Notes: generated by a model not told the origin, from the sequence alone. A stretch of DNA of 58,174 nucleotides from Zygnema cylindricum (GCA_037447655.1 JBBHKE010003101.1:1-58174); one strand, 5' to 3'; shown: positions 32,815 through 44,023, counted from the first letter of the stretch. Numbers and translations are program-made.

Positions 32815-34538
32815 TAGGACACAAAATTGCAGCAAATACTTTCTCCCGTACCAAATGTAACCGAATGTCTAGATGCTTACTTTTAAAATGGTGACTTGGG
32901 TTTGTAGCCACAAAAATGGCTGCCTAATTATCGCACCACATTTTTTGTGTTCCGTGCTGTGTAAACCCCAATTTTTGAAGAAATGCCTTAATCGAAAGTA
33001 GCTCTTTCAAGGCTGCGCTCGCGGCCATGTATTCGGCTTCCATAGTTGATTGTGCCGTGACTTTTTAAAGTTGACTACTCCAACTACAAGTTATACTTCC
33101 AATCTGATGACATACCAAATTGTAGACTTCCTACTAGGCACATCACCATAGCTAGCATCACTCGAAGTATTAATGATAACCTTGTCCCCTCCCAAGGTAA
33201 GCCAAACATTTCTGGTCCCAACAACATATCTTAAGACCCTTTTTGCTGCCTCCTTGTCTCTCCTTCGTGGATTTTGTAGAATTCTACTCAAAACACCAAC
33301 AGCTGCAACTATATCGAGCCTAGTGCAATTCATGAAGTAAATTAGACTCTCTACTACTTGTCTGTAGGGAAATTGGGACATAAATTTTTGCTCTTCTACA
33401 TCGAGTTCCTCATCTATTATGACTCCAAACTCATGCTCCATTCCTTCAAGTGTTTCCTTATACTCAATATGAATTGCACAACCTTTGGCATCAGCCAAGC
33501 CAAATTTTTCCAACATGTTTCCTATCGTTTTTTTTTTGAGTTAGCCTAATGATTTTCTTTTCTCTATCTTTTCAACTTATATGCCAAAAATATATTTTGC
33601 CTCACCAAAATCTTTCATTTCAAATTGTGAATTAAGTGCATGTTTTACTCTAGCAATTCTTTCTTTGTTCCTACTAATTAGCAGCAAATCATCAACATAC
33701 ACAGCATTAAATATCACCTCATCAAGATAATCACCACACATCACATATACTAAATGATCAGAGCTAATTCTAGTAAATCCTAATTGTGTCAATAACTCAT
33801 CTAACTTGCGGTTCCATTTCCTAAAGGCCTGTTTTAGGCCATACAAAGATTTTAAAAGTATACACACAAGATATTTTTTTCCTGCTTCCTCATAACCCTC
33901 AGGCTGCTTTATATAAATGACCTCATCTAAATCACCATGCAAAAAGGCAATTTCGACATCTATTTGGTGGATGTCAAAATCCTCTATGGCAGCTAATGTA
34001 AGTAAGATGCGGACAGATGGAAACCTTACAACCGGTGAAAAAGTTTCTTCATAATCTGTTCGTCATTTTGATATTATCCCTTTTGATTCTTGTGATTCAG
34101 TTTTGCCTTGAGGTAGATGAGAGTCTACAACTCTTTCAGGCATAACACTTCTTGTTTCTGGTGGAGAAGATGATTGCAAGTCACTTTGAGTTGATGTAGA
34201 TGCATTTTCTATATTTATCTTGAAAAAAATACGATTTTCCTTTAAAAAGATTTAATCAACACTTCGATCTTTCTTTTCATCTGTACGCTGACTAAATACA
34301 TCTACTCCTTTTCCCTCATTGTTCACTATGATGTTTCTAGCTACCTAGACTCTATTTCTCTTAATGTCATATACCTTATAACCCTTGGCATGATCATCAT
34401 ACCCTATAAATATCCGTAGTATGCCTTTTGGCTCTAATTTCCATTTTTGTGGATCATTATCTAGCATGAATATCTTACTTCCAAAAACTTTGAAGTGACT
34501 AACATCTTGTTTGTGTCCTCTCCACATTTCGTAGGGAA
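32815..34538 (-). pseudogene. Element E integrase end, RT and RNase H, broken
   Basis: 34536-34345 holds D-V-S-H-F-K-V-F-G-S-K and G-Y-D-D-H-A-K-G-Y-K-V-Y-D. A linker with frame breaks follows. RT (33942-33577) has Y-G-L-K-Q-A and the intact catalytic Y-V-D-D-L-L-L-I plus M-K-D-F-G-E-A-K-Y. RNase H (33516-33091) has Y-R-Q-V-V-E-S-L-I-Y and D-A-S-Y-G-D, then degenerates to the K-H-L-D-I-R-L region near 32870. It is closer to copia 1 than to T2 by the shared RT wording. Stops between segments make it a pseudogene. Confidence 0.75.
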
Positions 34539-35556
34539 TGAAACTCTGAGACCTCAATAAGTCCTCAGAGTGGACAGCTTCCAAGAAGCCTCTAGGATAA
34601 CCTTGACCCCTTTGTGTTTCAGCAAAAATAACTGCCACCCTGGCAGACAAAAACTTTAACCAACTTCACCCCTCTGAAGACAAGACTCCCCTGAGTCGAT
34701 AGCAAAAAGAATCTCTGAATTTGCTCCCCTGAGCAATAAGTTGGTCAAAGTTGACCTTTTGTACAGAAGCTCTCTGGGAGAGAGGGTCATATCTTCTAAT
34801 TTTTCTAAGTCCGTTCTCTCTCACAGACTCTATCTACTGATGTACGGAGCCAATAAGATTTCAGTTTCGTACACAAAAGTACAGCTGCCGGTGTACTTTA
34901 TGTACGGCCATTGTACGACATGGCCTAAATATCGACACGTGGTATGTCCGGATTCGCTCCCTTAATCCTCAGAGATGCCGCGATCCAATGTCATTCTGCC
35001 ACATGTCATCGGATGTGGCGATGACTATAAACCGTCGAAATCCTCATCCGCGATCTCGGCGTTAATTTCGGCCGTCCGATTAAATTCACATTTAATCGTA
35101 GCCGTAATAAATAAATGCGCGGTATTGGTTTCTTATCCGTACCGTAATCCGTACTTATGCATTATCGGATCTTTGTATCCCGTAAACAATTATAGTTAAA
35201 TGATTTATCCTACGTATTCATGTTTAAATAATTATCAAACCCTATGATACGTATCACTACTTCTAGACTTAACGGCTAAGGCTACTGGCTATAGGCTGTC
35301 TGCCGGCCGGTAGGTACCAGGATCAAATCCTGTGGTTGGCACATAACTTTTAGTAAATTAAACCCCTAACTAAAATATATTTTCCCGTAAACCTCTGGAT
35401 AGCCTAGGTAGCCATGGCTCTAGCTCCCTCTCCAATTTCTCAGTGACTGCGACAAGTTTGAGAGTTGGAGAGAGAAGTTAGAGGTAGACTGCCTCGGCTT
35501 CTTTCTTATTTCTATTTAGACCTAGAAAATACTTTAAAAGACCATTAAATTCTACA
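34539..35556 (-). mobile_element. Solo LTR inside element E integrase
   Basis: 1018 bp on the minus strand, starting TGTAGAATTTAATGG (35556) and ending GTTTCA (34539). It is a relative of 26165-27217. The gag start codon is mutated (TTG for ATG). It has five or more GTAC motifs (34835-34918), an antisense tRNA-like block (35266-35335) and no internal region. Flanking pentamers do not match, so the duplication has decayed or the junction was altered. Confidence 0.7.
35266..35335 (+). other. tRNA-like module inside LTR (antisense to the LTR)
   Basis: ACTTAACGGCTAAGGCT (A-box-like) is followed about 45 bp later by CAGGATCAAATCCTG (B-box/T-arm-like, with its own stem). The equivalents are 12221-12288, 14650-14716, 23232-23297, 26388-26456, 27836-27903, 32010-32070, 35938-36003 and 42176-42306, all antisense to their LTR. 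No full cloverleaf or acceptor stem is evident. Confidence 0.55.
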
Positions 35557-35729
35557 GTTTTATCTTTTACTACGCTTGTTTCTAGCATATTTCTCACATA
35601 AGCTGCACAATTAATAGCCTCTGCCCAAAATTTGAAATCTATGTCTATATTGTTAGATTGGCACGTGAATGCCGGTTCAATACGCGGTAGAATGTGATAC
35701 GTCACACTCGAAGCCGCCTAAAATAAATA

Positions 35730-36026
35730 TGTTGGAATTCAAGTATTTTCTAGGTCTTGAGATTGCAAAATAAAAAGCAAATAGAAGATCTTGACAGCCT
35801 GCCTCTAACTCCTCACTCAAGTCCCCACACTAGTCACTGAAGACTGGAGGAAAAGTTAGCCATGGCTGCCTGTGCTGTCCAGAGAGAGATAGGCAGTAGT
35901 TTCATTCGGTTTTCTAAAAGGGAGATTGACGGAGGCAGGATTTGATCCTGGTGCATACAGTACGTTAATTCCGCAATAGCCGGTTACCTTATCCTAATAG
36001 TCTAGGTCATATGATAAAGTATATAG
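35730..36026 (+). repeat. LTR start, cut by the assembly gap
   Basis: It begins TGTTGGAATTCAAGTATTTTCTAGGTCT, like the other LTRs, and carries the antisense tRNA-like block (GGATTTGATCCTGG at 35938). The homology stops at the N run. The remainder of the LTR is absent on the other side of the gap. Confidence 0.65.
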
Positions 36027-36036
36027 NNNNNNNNNN
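36027..36036. other. Assembly gap (10 N)
   Basis: Ten N bases interrupt an LTR. The sequence after the gap does not continue the LTR, so the true gap is probably larger or the join is wrong. Confidence 0.95.
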
Positions 36037-39000
36037 AAAAGACAGCGGAAAGAGTTTCGTAATCGAGCTTGATTTGAAGGTTAGCATAAGTGTCGGTCGA
36101 AGTTTAGAAGTTATCCCAACGGCCCGCGGTGTCAAAACATGTTCATCGGTTCGAGCTAATGCTTTGAGAAAGGCGACAGAAAATGTGCTCGCCTGAGCTA
36201 TTTTTGAAACTTAGTATGGATCCAGAAAAATAGTGAGATGATTAGATATATCTGTAGTTCATTGGTGATCTGTGTACAAGACTTATCCAGCAGTAATTTA
36301 TGTTCCAATAATAATCGACTTTTACTCCTCCCTTATCAGATATTTACTGGGTTTACCTTGTCGGCCAGCAGGAAAAGCTGAACTTCAGGTCACAACACTC
36401 TGATTGTATACTTCCATAATTCCCAACCAATTTGTGTCGATTTCCCCTCTTTACACATTGTCTCTGTTGGATTTTGGTATATTGTTGATGAAATTATAAA
36501 TGTGTCTTCAAATGTTTTAGCTCTACTTGTCCCATAATTAGCCATAGAATTGCTTCGTATGGTTGACAGATGGCGAGAACTTAACGAAATGTCTGTACTG
36601 AATGAAATCCAAAAGCAAGAATGGAAATGTCTAAAAAACCTAATTTGTTACCCAATTTTTTGAATCAACTATTCAACTTATTCAAAACTGTAATGTGCTA
36701 CACACTCCCTCCGATAACGCATTTATATTACTGAAAGTTGATCCTTTCTGAAATGTTGTCAATTAAAAAACACCTTGCAATGAGTGACTGTCTTCTCAAC
36801 ATGGCAGAGCAGACTTTAGTGAACAGATACACACTGGAAGTTAGGGAAAATACATTTCGAAGCTTTCTGGAACATCGCAAGGCAGACAAATTGAAAGTCG
36901 CATATCTCCGCGTGGGTTTGCAGACGCTCAACTTTCTAGCCACGGCTGAACAAAACATCCTTATTTGCCTCCTAATTGGTTACCATGAATGAACATATAT
37001 TTTCGGAGGTTCCATGCAAAAATAATATTTTTTTGGTTTTATGGTATTTCCAAGCGCGAATAAGTCTGGACACATTCGGACGTCCTTTCTTTTCGTCTAA
37101 AGCTTCTTTAACTTTTTGACACGAGGGAATATGTTTTTCTATTTGTGAAAGCGGACTTACTTTATTTTAAACATAACGTAGATATGTTATAAAATAAGTT
37201 TGAAAATGATGTGACAGTGGGTCGAAAAAACATGACGACAACCCGTCATACATCCAAATTTCAAAGATGACCCAAATTGTACTATACGTTTTTGCGATTT
37301 CTTTGTACATTTGTTACTTTAGCAATATGGCACTAATTTTTTTTAAGAAAACAACAGAAAAGCACCCTAGCTTAGCCACATGGGGTCGTATCCATAGTGT
37401 CATATGTAATGATGGTGACTTCAAACAAGATTCTATTGGTCAAAACTATTGGAAGCGAGGATAAATGGCAACGATGCGTTCATTAACTTTTAGTGGGATT
37501 AAAAGGCGCTTTGATTTGGTGGCTAGATACGGTAGGTGAGTCTTGGCATATAAGAAATTACTTGTGTAGTTCATGAGTGTTAGCAAGAGACCTTGATAAT
37601 TTCTTTCAAGCTAACAGGATGATGACAATGTTAGCGGTCACTTTAATGTTTCTCGAATAATGGAAGACTTTTGCGAGCAACTTTTTGTACGAATGACTCT
37701 TCAAAAAGTTTGAAGCGCCAGGTTGAAGGATTGTTAAACTTAAGCTATGATTGTGTTCATTTGACTAGTAACGAAAGCAACAGTACAACAAATCATTCAG
37801 TTTTATAAAAATCGTGCACTTGTACACTGTTCAGTATTACTTAACAAAAAAGTTAGTTAGTGCTCGCTCCATCACTCTAAAATATATGTAGTGAAGGATT
37901 GCACATACGGCTTTGTTCTTTGAAGCATTTCCTTGCTTATAATAAGAAAGCCACATTTACTTGTGTTGTTGGAAACGAAAGTGCTATTTTGCTAAGGTTT
38001 GGTTGGAGATGAGGATGCGATATAACTCATATTTTGATGGAGATTTCAATATTTTGCAAGAAGCCACAATATTCAGTTTGATTCAAGGCTACAATGAACC
38101 TATTAGGGGTGGTCATGAGAACGGCAAGGGTCCTTCACCATGAAAATGGGACGCTCGAGTTATAAATAAATGTGTTGCTATAAATTCAGTGAGTTCAATG
38201 CACTCAATGAGCTATGAAACCTGTAGCTTAAGTTCTCTTCTAATAATTTAGACTCTTTGTATGGTCTTTCACTGGTGATAACTCTTAAATTTCGAACGAT
38301 ACGTACAAGGTGCTCTACTATTTTCCGTTATGTTTGTTTAACATACATCCACGATGTTGAAACTATTTTTTCTATACATAAATTTATGAAAAATAAATAA
38401 CTTAATTAAATGAATACACCAACCCAACCTTTGATGTAATCAAATCGTAACTATTTAAACCAAGGTAACATATTTGTTACCAATTTTTTGTCGTCTCCAA
38501 CAATGTATGTGATAAATAATAGAAAAGCTAAAAGGTTTTTTATGTGCTCGTTGTCGTGTAGTTCAATTCCTCACTTTCAAGCATGGGTTCAAACAAGGTA
38601 CATATCTTAATGAACTTCCAAGTATAATTCGCTCACTAGGTAAAACTTGTACGGTGGTTTGTCCATTTTTTTTATTTTTTTTGCTGTTTACTTCACTTGT
38701 ATGGAATCGTGATTGGCAAGTAGAGATCGTATTTGATAATACCATGGAGCATCGAGGTATTGCCTCCTTTTGTTGGTTTTTAGTGGTTATTAAACTATTT
38801 TTTACTTCTACATATTGTGCATGAGTTCATCCCCTTACATGGCGCGTCACTACTGATCAATGTGGCCCCAAATGTCTTAATTACATATTGTCATTTGAAC
38901 TTTATGTTATCTTAGGTGTCATAACATTCATATCTAACAATTCGAAGCTCATGGCCGTTTGTCTTTATTGTGGATGGTCAAATTTGTATGCAATGGACAT

Positions 39001-39251
39001 ATTGAATCATGGTTTTTTAAAATTGCTAACAAGCTAGCTATCATCACTTTCAAAATTCTTTACAAAGTTATAAAATAAATGTAGTTGCAATGAACAAAAC
39101 CGAAGCAACATAGTAAACAAATTTGACTAAAAAAGAATGGCATTATTATGGCCATAATGTAAAAGCACGCCACATTTTATTGTTAATAAAATTTTGGATC
39201 TAAAAACTCCAATTAGGATAGCATATGATTAATGGTTCGTATTCTATAAAG
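36037..39251. other. Non-coding stretch, nothing recognised
   Basis: A/T-rich, with many short frames and no recognisable domain, LTR or RNA gene. The only frame with somewhat protein-like composition is 36753-36992 (+, ATG 36753, 79 codons), which I do not recognise and which has no visible promoter or splice context. Confidence 0.5.
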
Positions 39252-40360
39252 TTATTTCCATTTGAAACAAAACAATTTTTTTGGCATAAAACTTTGAGCC
39301 GTAAAAATCCTAAATAACCCAAAATAACTTAAAACAATTGTAGAACCCAAATTATCCCTAAAATAAACCCAAACAACCAAAGTCCTCGACGTCCATCGGA
39401 ATAAAATCATCCATAGGGTCGCGGTGTGCATAAACCCATTCCTTTGTCCCAGCGACATCTGGGGAAACCACCCCAACATGTCGGCCGCTTGGCGAAATAT
39501 TGTAGCCGAGGCAAGAGTTTCCAAAACAATGTCACCAAAGATGCGACATGCACAATTGAGCAAAACAATACCAATCCGGTGCGAAGGAATAATATGAGAA
39601 ACCTCCCTACGCATATAAAATCCCCCCTTATACGTGATAGTCACAATGGCGTCACAAATAGTGTCAAGCGCTTCGATCATTTCTCCACCTCGGGAGCAAC
39701 GAAGCAAATGGATGCCATCCGACTTAAGAACACTTCCACACGAGCAAACTAGAGAGCAAACCAAAAGAGGACGAGGGAGGCTAATGCAAAATCGGAGGGC
39801 GATGGTGAAATTAGCGGGCGTGAACTATAGAGTGCATAAAATAAGTGTAGCGGATAGCAAAGCGCACCACAATAGAGAAGACGGGCACGCGAATAACCAG
39901 AGGGCCTCGAGAAGCTTGGTTTTAATTGCGGCGACAACCCAATAGGATATTGGTTTTTGGACACATGCAATGAAATTGGTAACAAGGGTGGAAAGAACCG
40001 GCATATCCATTACAGTTGGAGGAGGAACCGGACATGTTTCGTCTAACAGGACTGCTGGAAGGCAAACACACCTTTTGGACCATAGTGGCAAGAACGAGGG
40101 TGTCCCCAACCAAGAAGCGAGAAACAAGAGTGGAGGCAATAATGTACCAACTTTCCAAATAAGAAGCGAGAGCAACACGGGTAGTCAATAGTAAACCCAA
40201 CCCACTTGCAAAGCCAATAAATGATACTTGAATGCGGACCGCAGGCCCAAACTCGCGATGAAATGCCTAACGACCTAGCAATGTGTGAAGGACGTCCATG
40301 ACTCCAAAGGTTCTTAACTACCATTTGTTTGTTTCCCCAATTTTTTTTCTTCCCCAAGGG
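39252..40360 (-). pseudogene. Non-LTR retroelement C-terminal remnant (zinc-finger and endonuclease-like region)
   Basis: On the minus strand a cysteine/histidine finger reads C-S-C-G-S-V-L-K-S-D-G-I-H-L-L-R-C followed by R-G-G-E-M-I-E and R-R-E-V-S-H-I-I-P-S. From memory this wording is typical of the region after the reverse transcriptase in a class of plant and algal non-LTR elements. Downstream, in another frame, D-P-M-D-D-F-I-P-M-D-V-E-D-F-G-C-L-G resembles the usual FIP...ETFGCL block. Upstream sequence (to 40360) is broken over three frames and fits no clear domain. Family assignment is tentative. Confidence 0.5.
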
Positions 40361-41159
40361 CTTGTTCGCGCTTGCTTATCTTAAACGGGCTGATTATTTA
40401 ATAATTTTACTCTACAATTTGTCCAGGTTAGCGAAATCCAGAAGTTGAAATAACGAAGCTTAAAGTATAGTACCAATCCGTGACGTACGACATTACCCGC
40501 TAATAAATAGCGGTGCAGTGGTTAAAGTCTTCGATTTAACCTTTCAAGATTTTGAGTTCCATGGATCATTACTTTCTGGATATTTTGAAGATGACCATAT
40601 GTATTCAAGTTCTTAAGCTTGTAGACAAAATCAGTTTTAGATGTGTTTAATTAGTGCTTATGTTTTGTTGGTGTTGGGCCCTTGAATCCAAAATGGAATT
40701 AATAACACCGCTTTATCTACACTAATAGCGATTGCGGTGTATCGGTATACAAAGCAGGAGGTGACCTGCTGTCGGATAACGACGGATCGGTGACAATTCC
40801 ATGTGCTGCTACATAGGAGTGTTTCTCGGTTTTTTTTTTTTTTACATTAACTATTTCTTGATGTTCCTCACGTCAAAAAGGAATGAAAAAGAAAAAGTAA
40901 AAGAAAATTATTTTTGAAAGCAGGTGCAGTTTGACGGTGTCGATGTGCCCGCAGATTTGTCCGCAGAAAGAGTCCATCGCTTTTTCGGGCAGACTAGAAA
41001 GGAGACAGAAAATGAAAATACGGGAAAAAAAAATCGTTAGCAGTGAAAAATATTTAGCCCTTTAGAACAGCAAGACGTGAAAAGCTTAAAATTTTAAACC
41101 TCTTGTCGTCACCAGCAACTGTGCTGTAGGTTTTGGTACTGTACTGATGTAAATTTATG
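40361..41159. other. Non-coding stretch with one MITE-end remnant
   Basis: No gene recognised. At 40720-40741 ACTAATAGCGATTGCGGTGTA resembles the right terminal repeat and TA of the MITE family at 45531-46068, but no matching left end was found apart from a nearby TAACACCGC at 40703. Confidence 0.4.
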
Positions 41160-41287
41160 TAGATTGATAAGTAGTGCATTATTTTATTATTATTTATATA
41201 TGTTATTTATATACTTGTTTGCTATGCATTATTTATGCATTTGTCCTAGGGTTTCTTGTGATTTTCATGTAATCCTAGATGTTATTC

Positions 41288-41436
41288 ATGCGTCTGTGTG
41301 CGCATGCTGCTCCGTCTGTGTACGGATTGTAGATGCATCTGTGTATGCATTTTGTTGCGTCTGTGTACGCATTGTTTTAGGGTCTGTTGTGATTTTCATC
41401 TTACCCTAATTGTTATTTGTTGCGTCTGTGAACGCA
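41288..41436. repeat. Array of five short hairpins with a CTGTGT/A loop
   Basis: The stems and loops are ATGCGT-CTGTGT-GCGCAT (41288-41305, with one T-G pair), TCCGT-CTGTGT-ACGGA (41311-41326), ATGCAT-CTGTGT-ATGCAT (41333-41350), TGCGT-CTGTGT-ACGCA (41356-41371) and TGCGT-CTGTGA-ACGCA (41421-41436). Both stem arms vary together while the loop stays nearly constant. Two related flanks, TAGGGT-T/C-T-...-TTGTGATTTTCAT, recur at about 41247 and 41378. Strand and function are unknown. Confidence 0.75.
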
Positions 41437-41539
41437 TGTGTGTCATTTGGAGGATGCATTTCAATATGGTAGTTCATTGGCCTAGCTTTGATAAGCTTTT
41501 TGTTTGATAGTTTGGGTGGCTTCTGCGGTCTATTTTAGA

Positions 41540-42517
41540 CCAAAGAACAACACCAAGCAGACAAATTGACAATTTGATTGCACCCTTGTGTAGTGTGGAC
41601 TCCCCTGAGTCCGTAGCAACAAGAATCATTGAAAACGGCCAACCAACCGATTAGTTATGAGGTGGCAAAGATGCCAATTTAAACAAACTCTCATAGTGAG
41701 AGGAGGCTGTGTACCAAAATTTGCTAAGTCCTAATTCCCTCCCAGAACCCCTATCTACTGCAGTACGAACCAATCAAATCACTGTATAGTACAGAAAGGT
41801 ACTACGACCGATGTTTTCTTTGTACCGCTTGTGTACGACAAGGCAATTGAGTGGACGCGTGTCCATATTTTACTCGTCGTTATGTTCTCCGGAATTCTCG
41901 CGACCAAATGTTATCTCTCGACGTGGCGCTAGGTCATGCCACGTCAAAAAAATGCCAAATTGACCATTCCGTGATCACGGCGGCGATATGTGTTGTTGGA
42001 TAAAACTGACAGTAAATGTTAGTCGTCGAAACAAATGTCCGATTCATTTGTTTCGTGCGGGATCAAGTTCGCACTAAATATTCACTAGTTTTATGTCCCT
42101 TCATTCATATGTTCGTTAATCGGATAAAATATCATAATACAGTTTAAGTAATTATCACACCCTATGTACTTTAACGTACTCCTACGACAGATTGGTTAGA
42201 GCTGACGACTTTGCCGCGCTCTGTACGAACTTCTGCAACAGACTGGTTAGAGCTGACGGCTCCGCCGAGCTCTGTTGGTTGGAGGTTCGAGTCTTGCCGG
42301 ACTCAACCTTTTTGTTGAGGTGACTTATGTCACTCTTTAGTCTTGCTTATGGAGTTGAGGCAGCCATGGCTCCACCATTCTCTCTCTCCTTCAATGACTA
42401 CAACAAGTATGGGGGATAGAGGAAAGCGGTGGAGGCACACTACCTACGTTTTTCTATTGTTTTCCTATTAAGTTATTCAGACCTAGAAAATACTCCATAA
42501 ATCTAGCGATTTCAACA
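41540..42517 (-). repeat. LTR (minus strand) with duplicated tRNA-like module
   Basis: On the minus strand it begins TGTTGAAATCGCTAGATTTATGGAGTATTTTCTAGGTCT at 42517 and keeps the family order: GA-rich block, CCATGGCTGCC, antisense tRNA-like block, G-box region and GTAC motifs (41763-41845). It fades near 41540, before any gag start, and no internal region was found. Confidence 0.7.
42176..42306 (+). other. tRNA-like module, best conserved, partly duplicated
   Basis: GACAGATTGGTTAGAGCTGACG occurs at about 42186 and, as GACTGGTTAGAGCTGACG, at about 42241. TGGTTAGAGC is a good A-box, and GGTTCGAGTC at about 42287-42296 is a perfect B-box 35-40 bp after the second A-box. The first copy lacks a B-box. 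Confidence 0.6.
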
Positions 42518-42693
42518 AGAACCGTTTTACACAATATTCGTACGCACAAATGTAACGAGTTTGTTTTTCTGTCTGTATAAAAAAAAATATCAATGTGTAT
42601 ATTTTATACAAAGTCATTACGATGCTTACCAAAAGTAACAAGATTAACATGTTAAAGTGAAAACATTAAGAAAGACCAAATCAAAGTACAAGA

Positions 42694-43664
42694 CTATAAA
42701 ATCTGCAATAATCTTTTGAACTCATCGGCACTTCTAAGTTTCCCTATGATTACACGTAACTCCTCTAATTTCCTAAATCGTGACAAGTTAAGCTTGAATT
42801 GTTTATCATTGACTCCGTTATTACAAACGAGTTCAGTACAAATAGCTAAAGACTCTTTCAGTTCCGCCGTGCTCCTATTAAACTGGTTTATTTTAAGTCT
42901 TTCTAAAAATTGTAGTGCTTTTGTTAAGTCACAGTGTAGAATAGTCATTAGTTTTTCAATAGAATGCACAATTCTAGCACATCTTCTCCACTTAACATAT
43001 TCTTTGCCTCCCCATACCGAAAATGGAGATCCTTGTGTTTTATGTTTCAACATTTTGTCCTTATTCAATAACAATTTTATTAGAGGATGCCCATTCAATC
43101 TATAGTGGTCCTCTTTAAATATCTCTTCCGCGTTTACATCACTCTCGCTGCTTTGTACAGTGTATCTTTTCCAATTGGCCCAATCTATATGATATGCACC
43201 TAGGGCGACATAAAGTTCTAGAAGAAATGGTAAGGATTGATGAATTGAAGGAGCGGTGTTGGAATAATTGGAGGGTTTGAAAGCGAAGGTGTGGACTGAA
43301 AAGGGAGAGAGGGGACATGGGCTGAGGTAGAGGGTTGGGAAGAAGATGGGGTGGATAGAAGAGGGGAAAGAGCGGCGTTGGAAGAAGTAGAGGGTTGCGA
43401 AAGAGAAGGTGTGGACTCAAAAGGGGGGGACGGGACATGAGAGGGTTGGGAAATAGATGGTGTGGATAGAATACGGGTAGAGGGGATAGTAGTTAATATA
43501 TGACATTGGGAAAAAGAAGGGGTTGGTTGAGTAGAAGACATGGGTACGAAAAGGGGAAATGAAAAAAAGGGTGAATTTGTAGAGGAAGAGGGAGGAGGAG
43601 GAGGAGGAGTAGAAGAAGGGGGAGGGGAAAAGGATGGTTGTGAAGAAAAAGAAAACGGTTGCAT
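42694..43664 (-). pseudogene. Hypothetical Pro/Ser-rich protein with basic helical C-terminus
   Basis: I do not recognise the protein. The minus-strand ATG at 43664 opens a 148-codon Pro/Ser/Thr-rich frame with internal repeats (S-T-P-S-L-S-Q-P-S type), low-complexity and probably disordered. It ends at 43218. An overlapping frame shifted by one carries on as P-F-L-L-E-L-Y-V-A-L-G-A-Y and reaches 42694 without a stop, about 175 codons. That part is Lys/Arg/Leu-rich and looks like a folded helical domain (G-H-P-L-I-K-L-L-L-N-K-D-K, F-S-V-W-G-G-K-E-Y-V-K-W-R-R). Either a frameshift or a short intron links them; a CCTTTTCAG acceptor-like site lies near 43290. It could be a transposon-associated gene. 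Confidence 0.4.
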
Positions 43665-43990
43665 ATAAGGTTATTTGGAGACCTAAAGTATAGACTTCGA
43701 TCTCAAAAATCCCCCATGAAGTTGGTGTTGTGTTGTTGTGAGCCTTGTGTCAATCATCCCCACATATGTTTGTAACTGTTTGCCCAAATTCTCCTTGGGA
43801 ATATAGTTTTTGTTTAATGGGAAATTTTGGGATTTGATTATTAAATGAAAAATTTGAAATCTAGATTTGATATAGTGAGGTAGAAATTATTTGAGTGGGG
43901 ATGTATTATTAGTGTGATCTTTTGGTTTTAATTTTTAGTTGATTTGTGGTAGAATTTTGGGAATGAAATTTCGGATTTAGATATTGGTAG

Positions 43991-44023
<33 letters not shown>

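Larger units (their letters stand above)
32815..35690 (-). mobile_element. Copia element E, truncated and interrupted by an LTR
   Basis: The minus-strand order is integrase fragment (35690-35557), an inserted LTR (35556-34539), integrase end, linker, RT and RNase H (34538-32815). The integrase reads K-D-K-T before the LTR and P-Y-E-M-W-R-G-H-K-Q-D-V-S-H-F after it, which are adjacent in related integrases. Both ends are lost: nothing upstream of integrase, and the RNase H end abuts another LTR. Confidence 0.75.

Noticed and set aside
35266-35335. Functional tRNA gene
   Set aside because: The blocks resemble A- and B-boxes, but no acceptor stem or complete cloverleaf is visible, and all copies lie inside LTRs.
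36753-36992. 79-codon plus-strand frame (ATG 36753) with balanced composition
   Set aside because: No family recognised, no splice or promoter context; kept only as a remark in the non-coding entry.
41288-41436. CRISPR array
   Set aside because: Units are 16-18 bp palindromes with irregular spacing in a plant nuclear sequence; spacers and repeats of CRISPR size are absent.
43991-44020. Poly(A) tail of a retroposed gene
   Set aside because: No transcript-like sequence ends at the run and no flanking duplication was found; it may be a simple A tract or sequencing-sensitive homopolymer.
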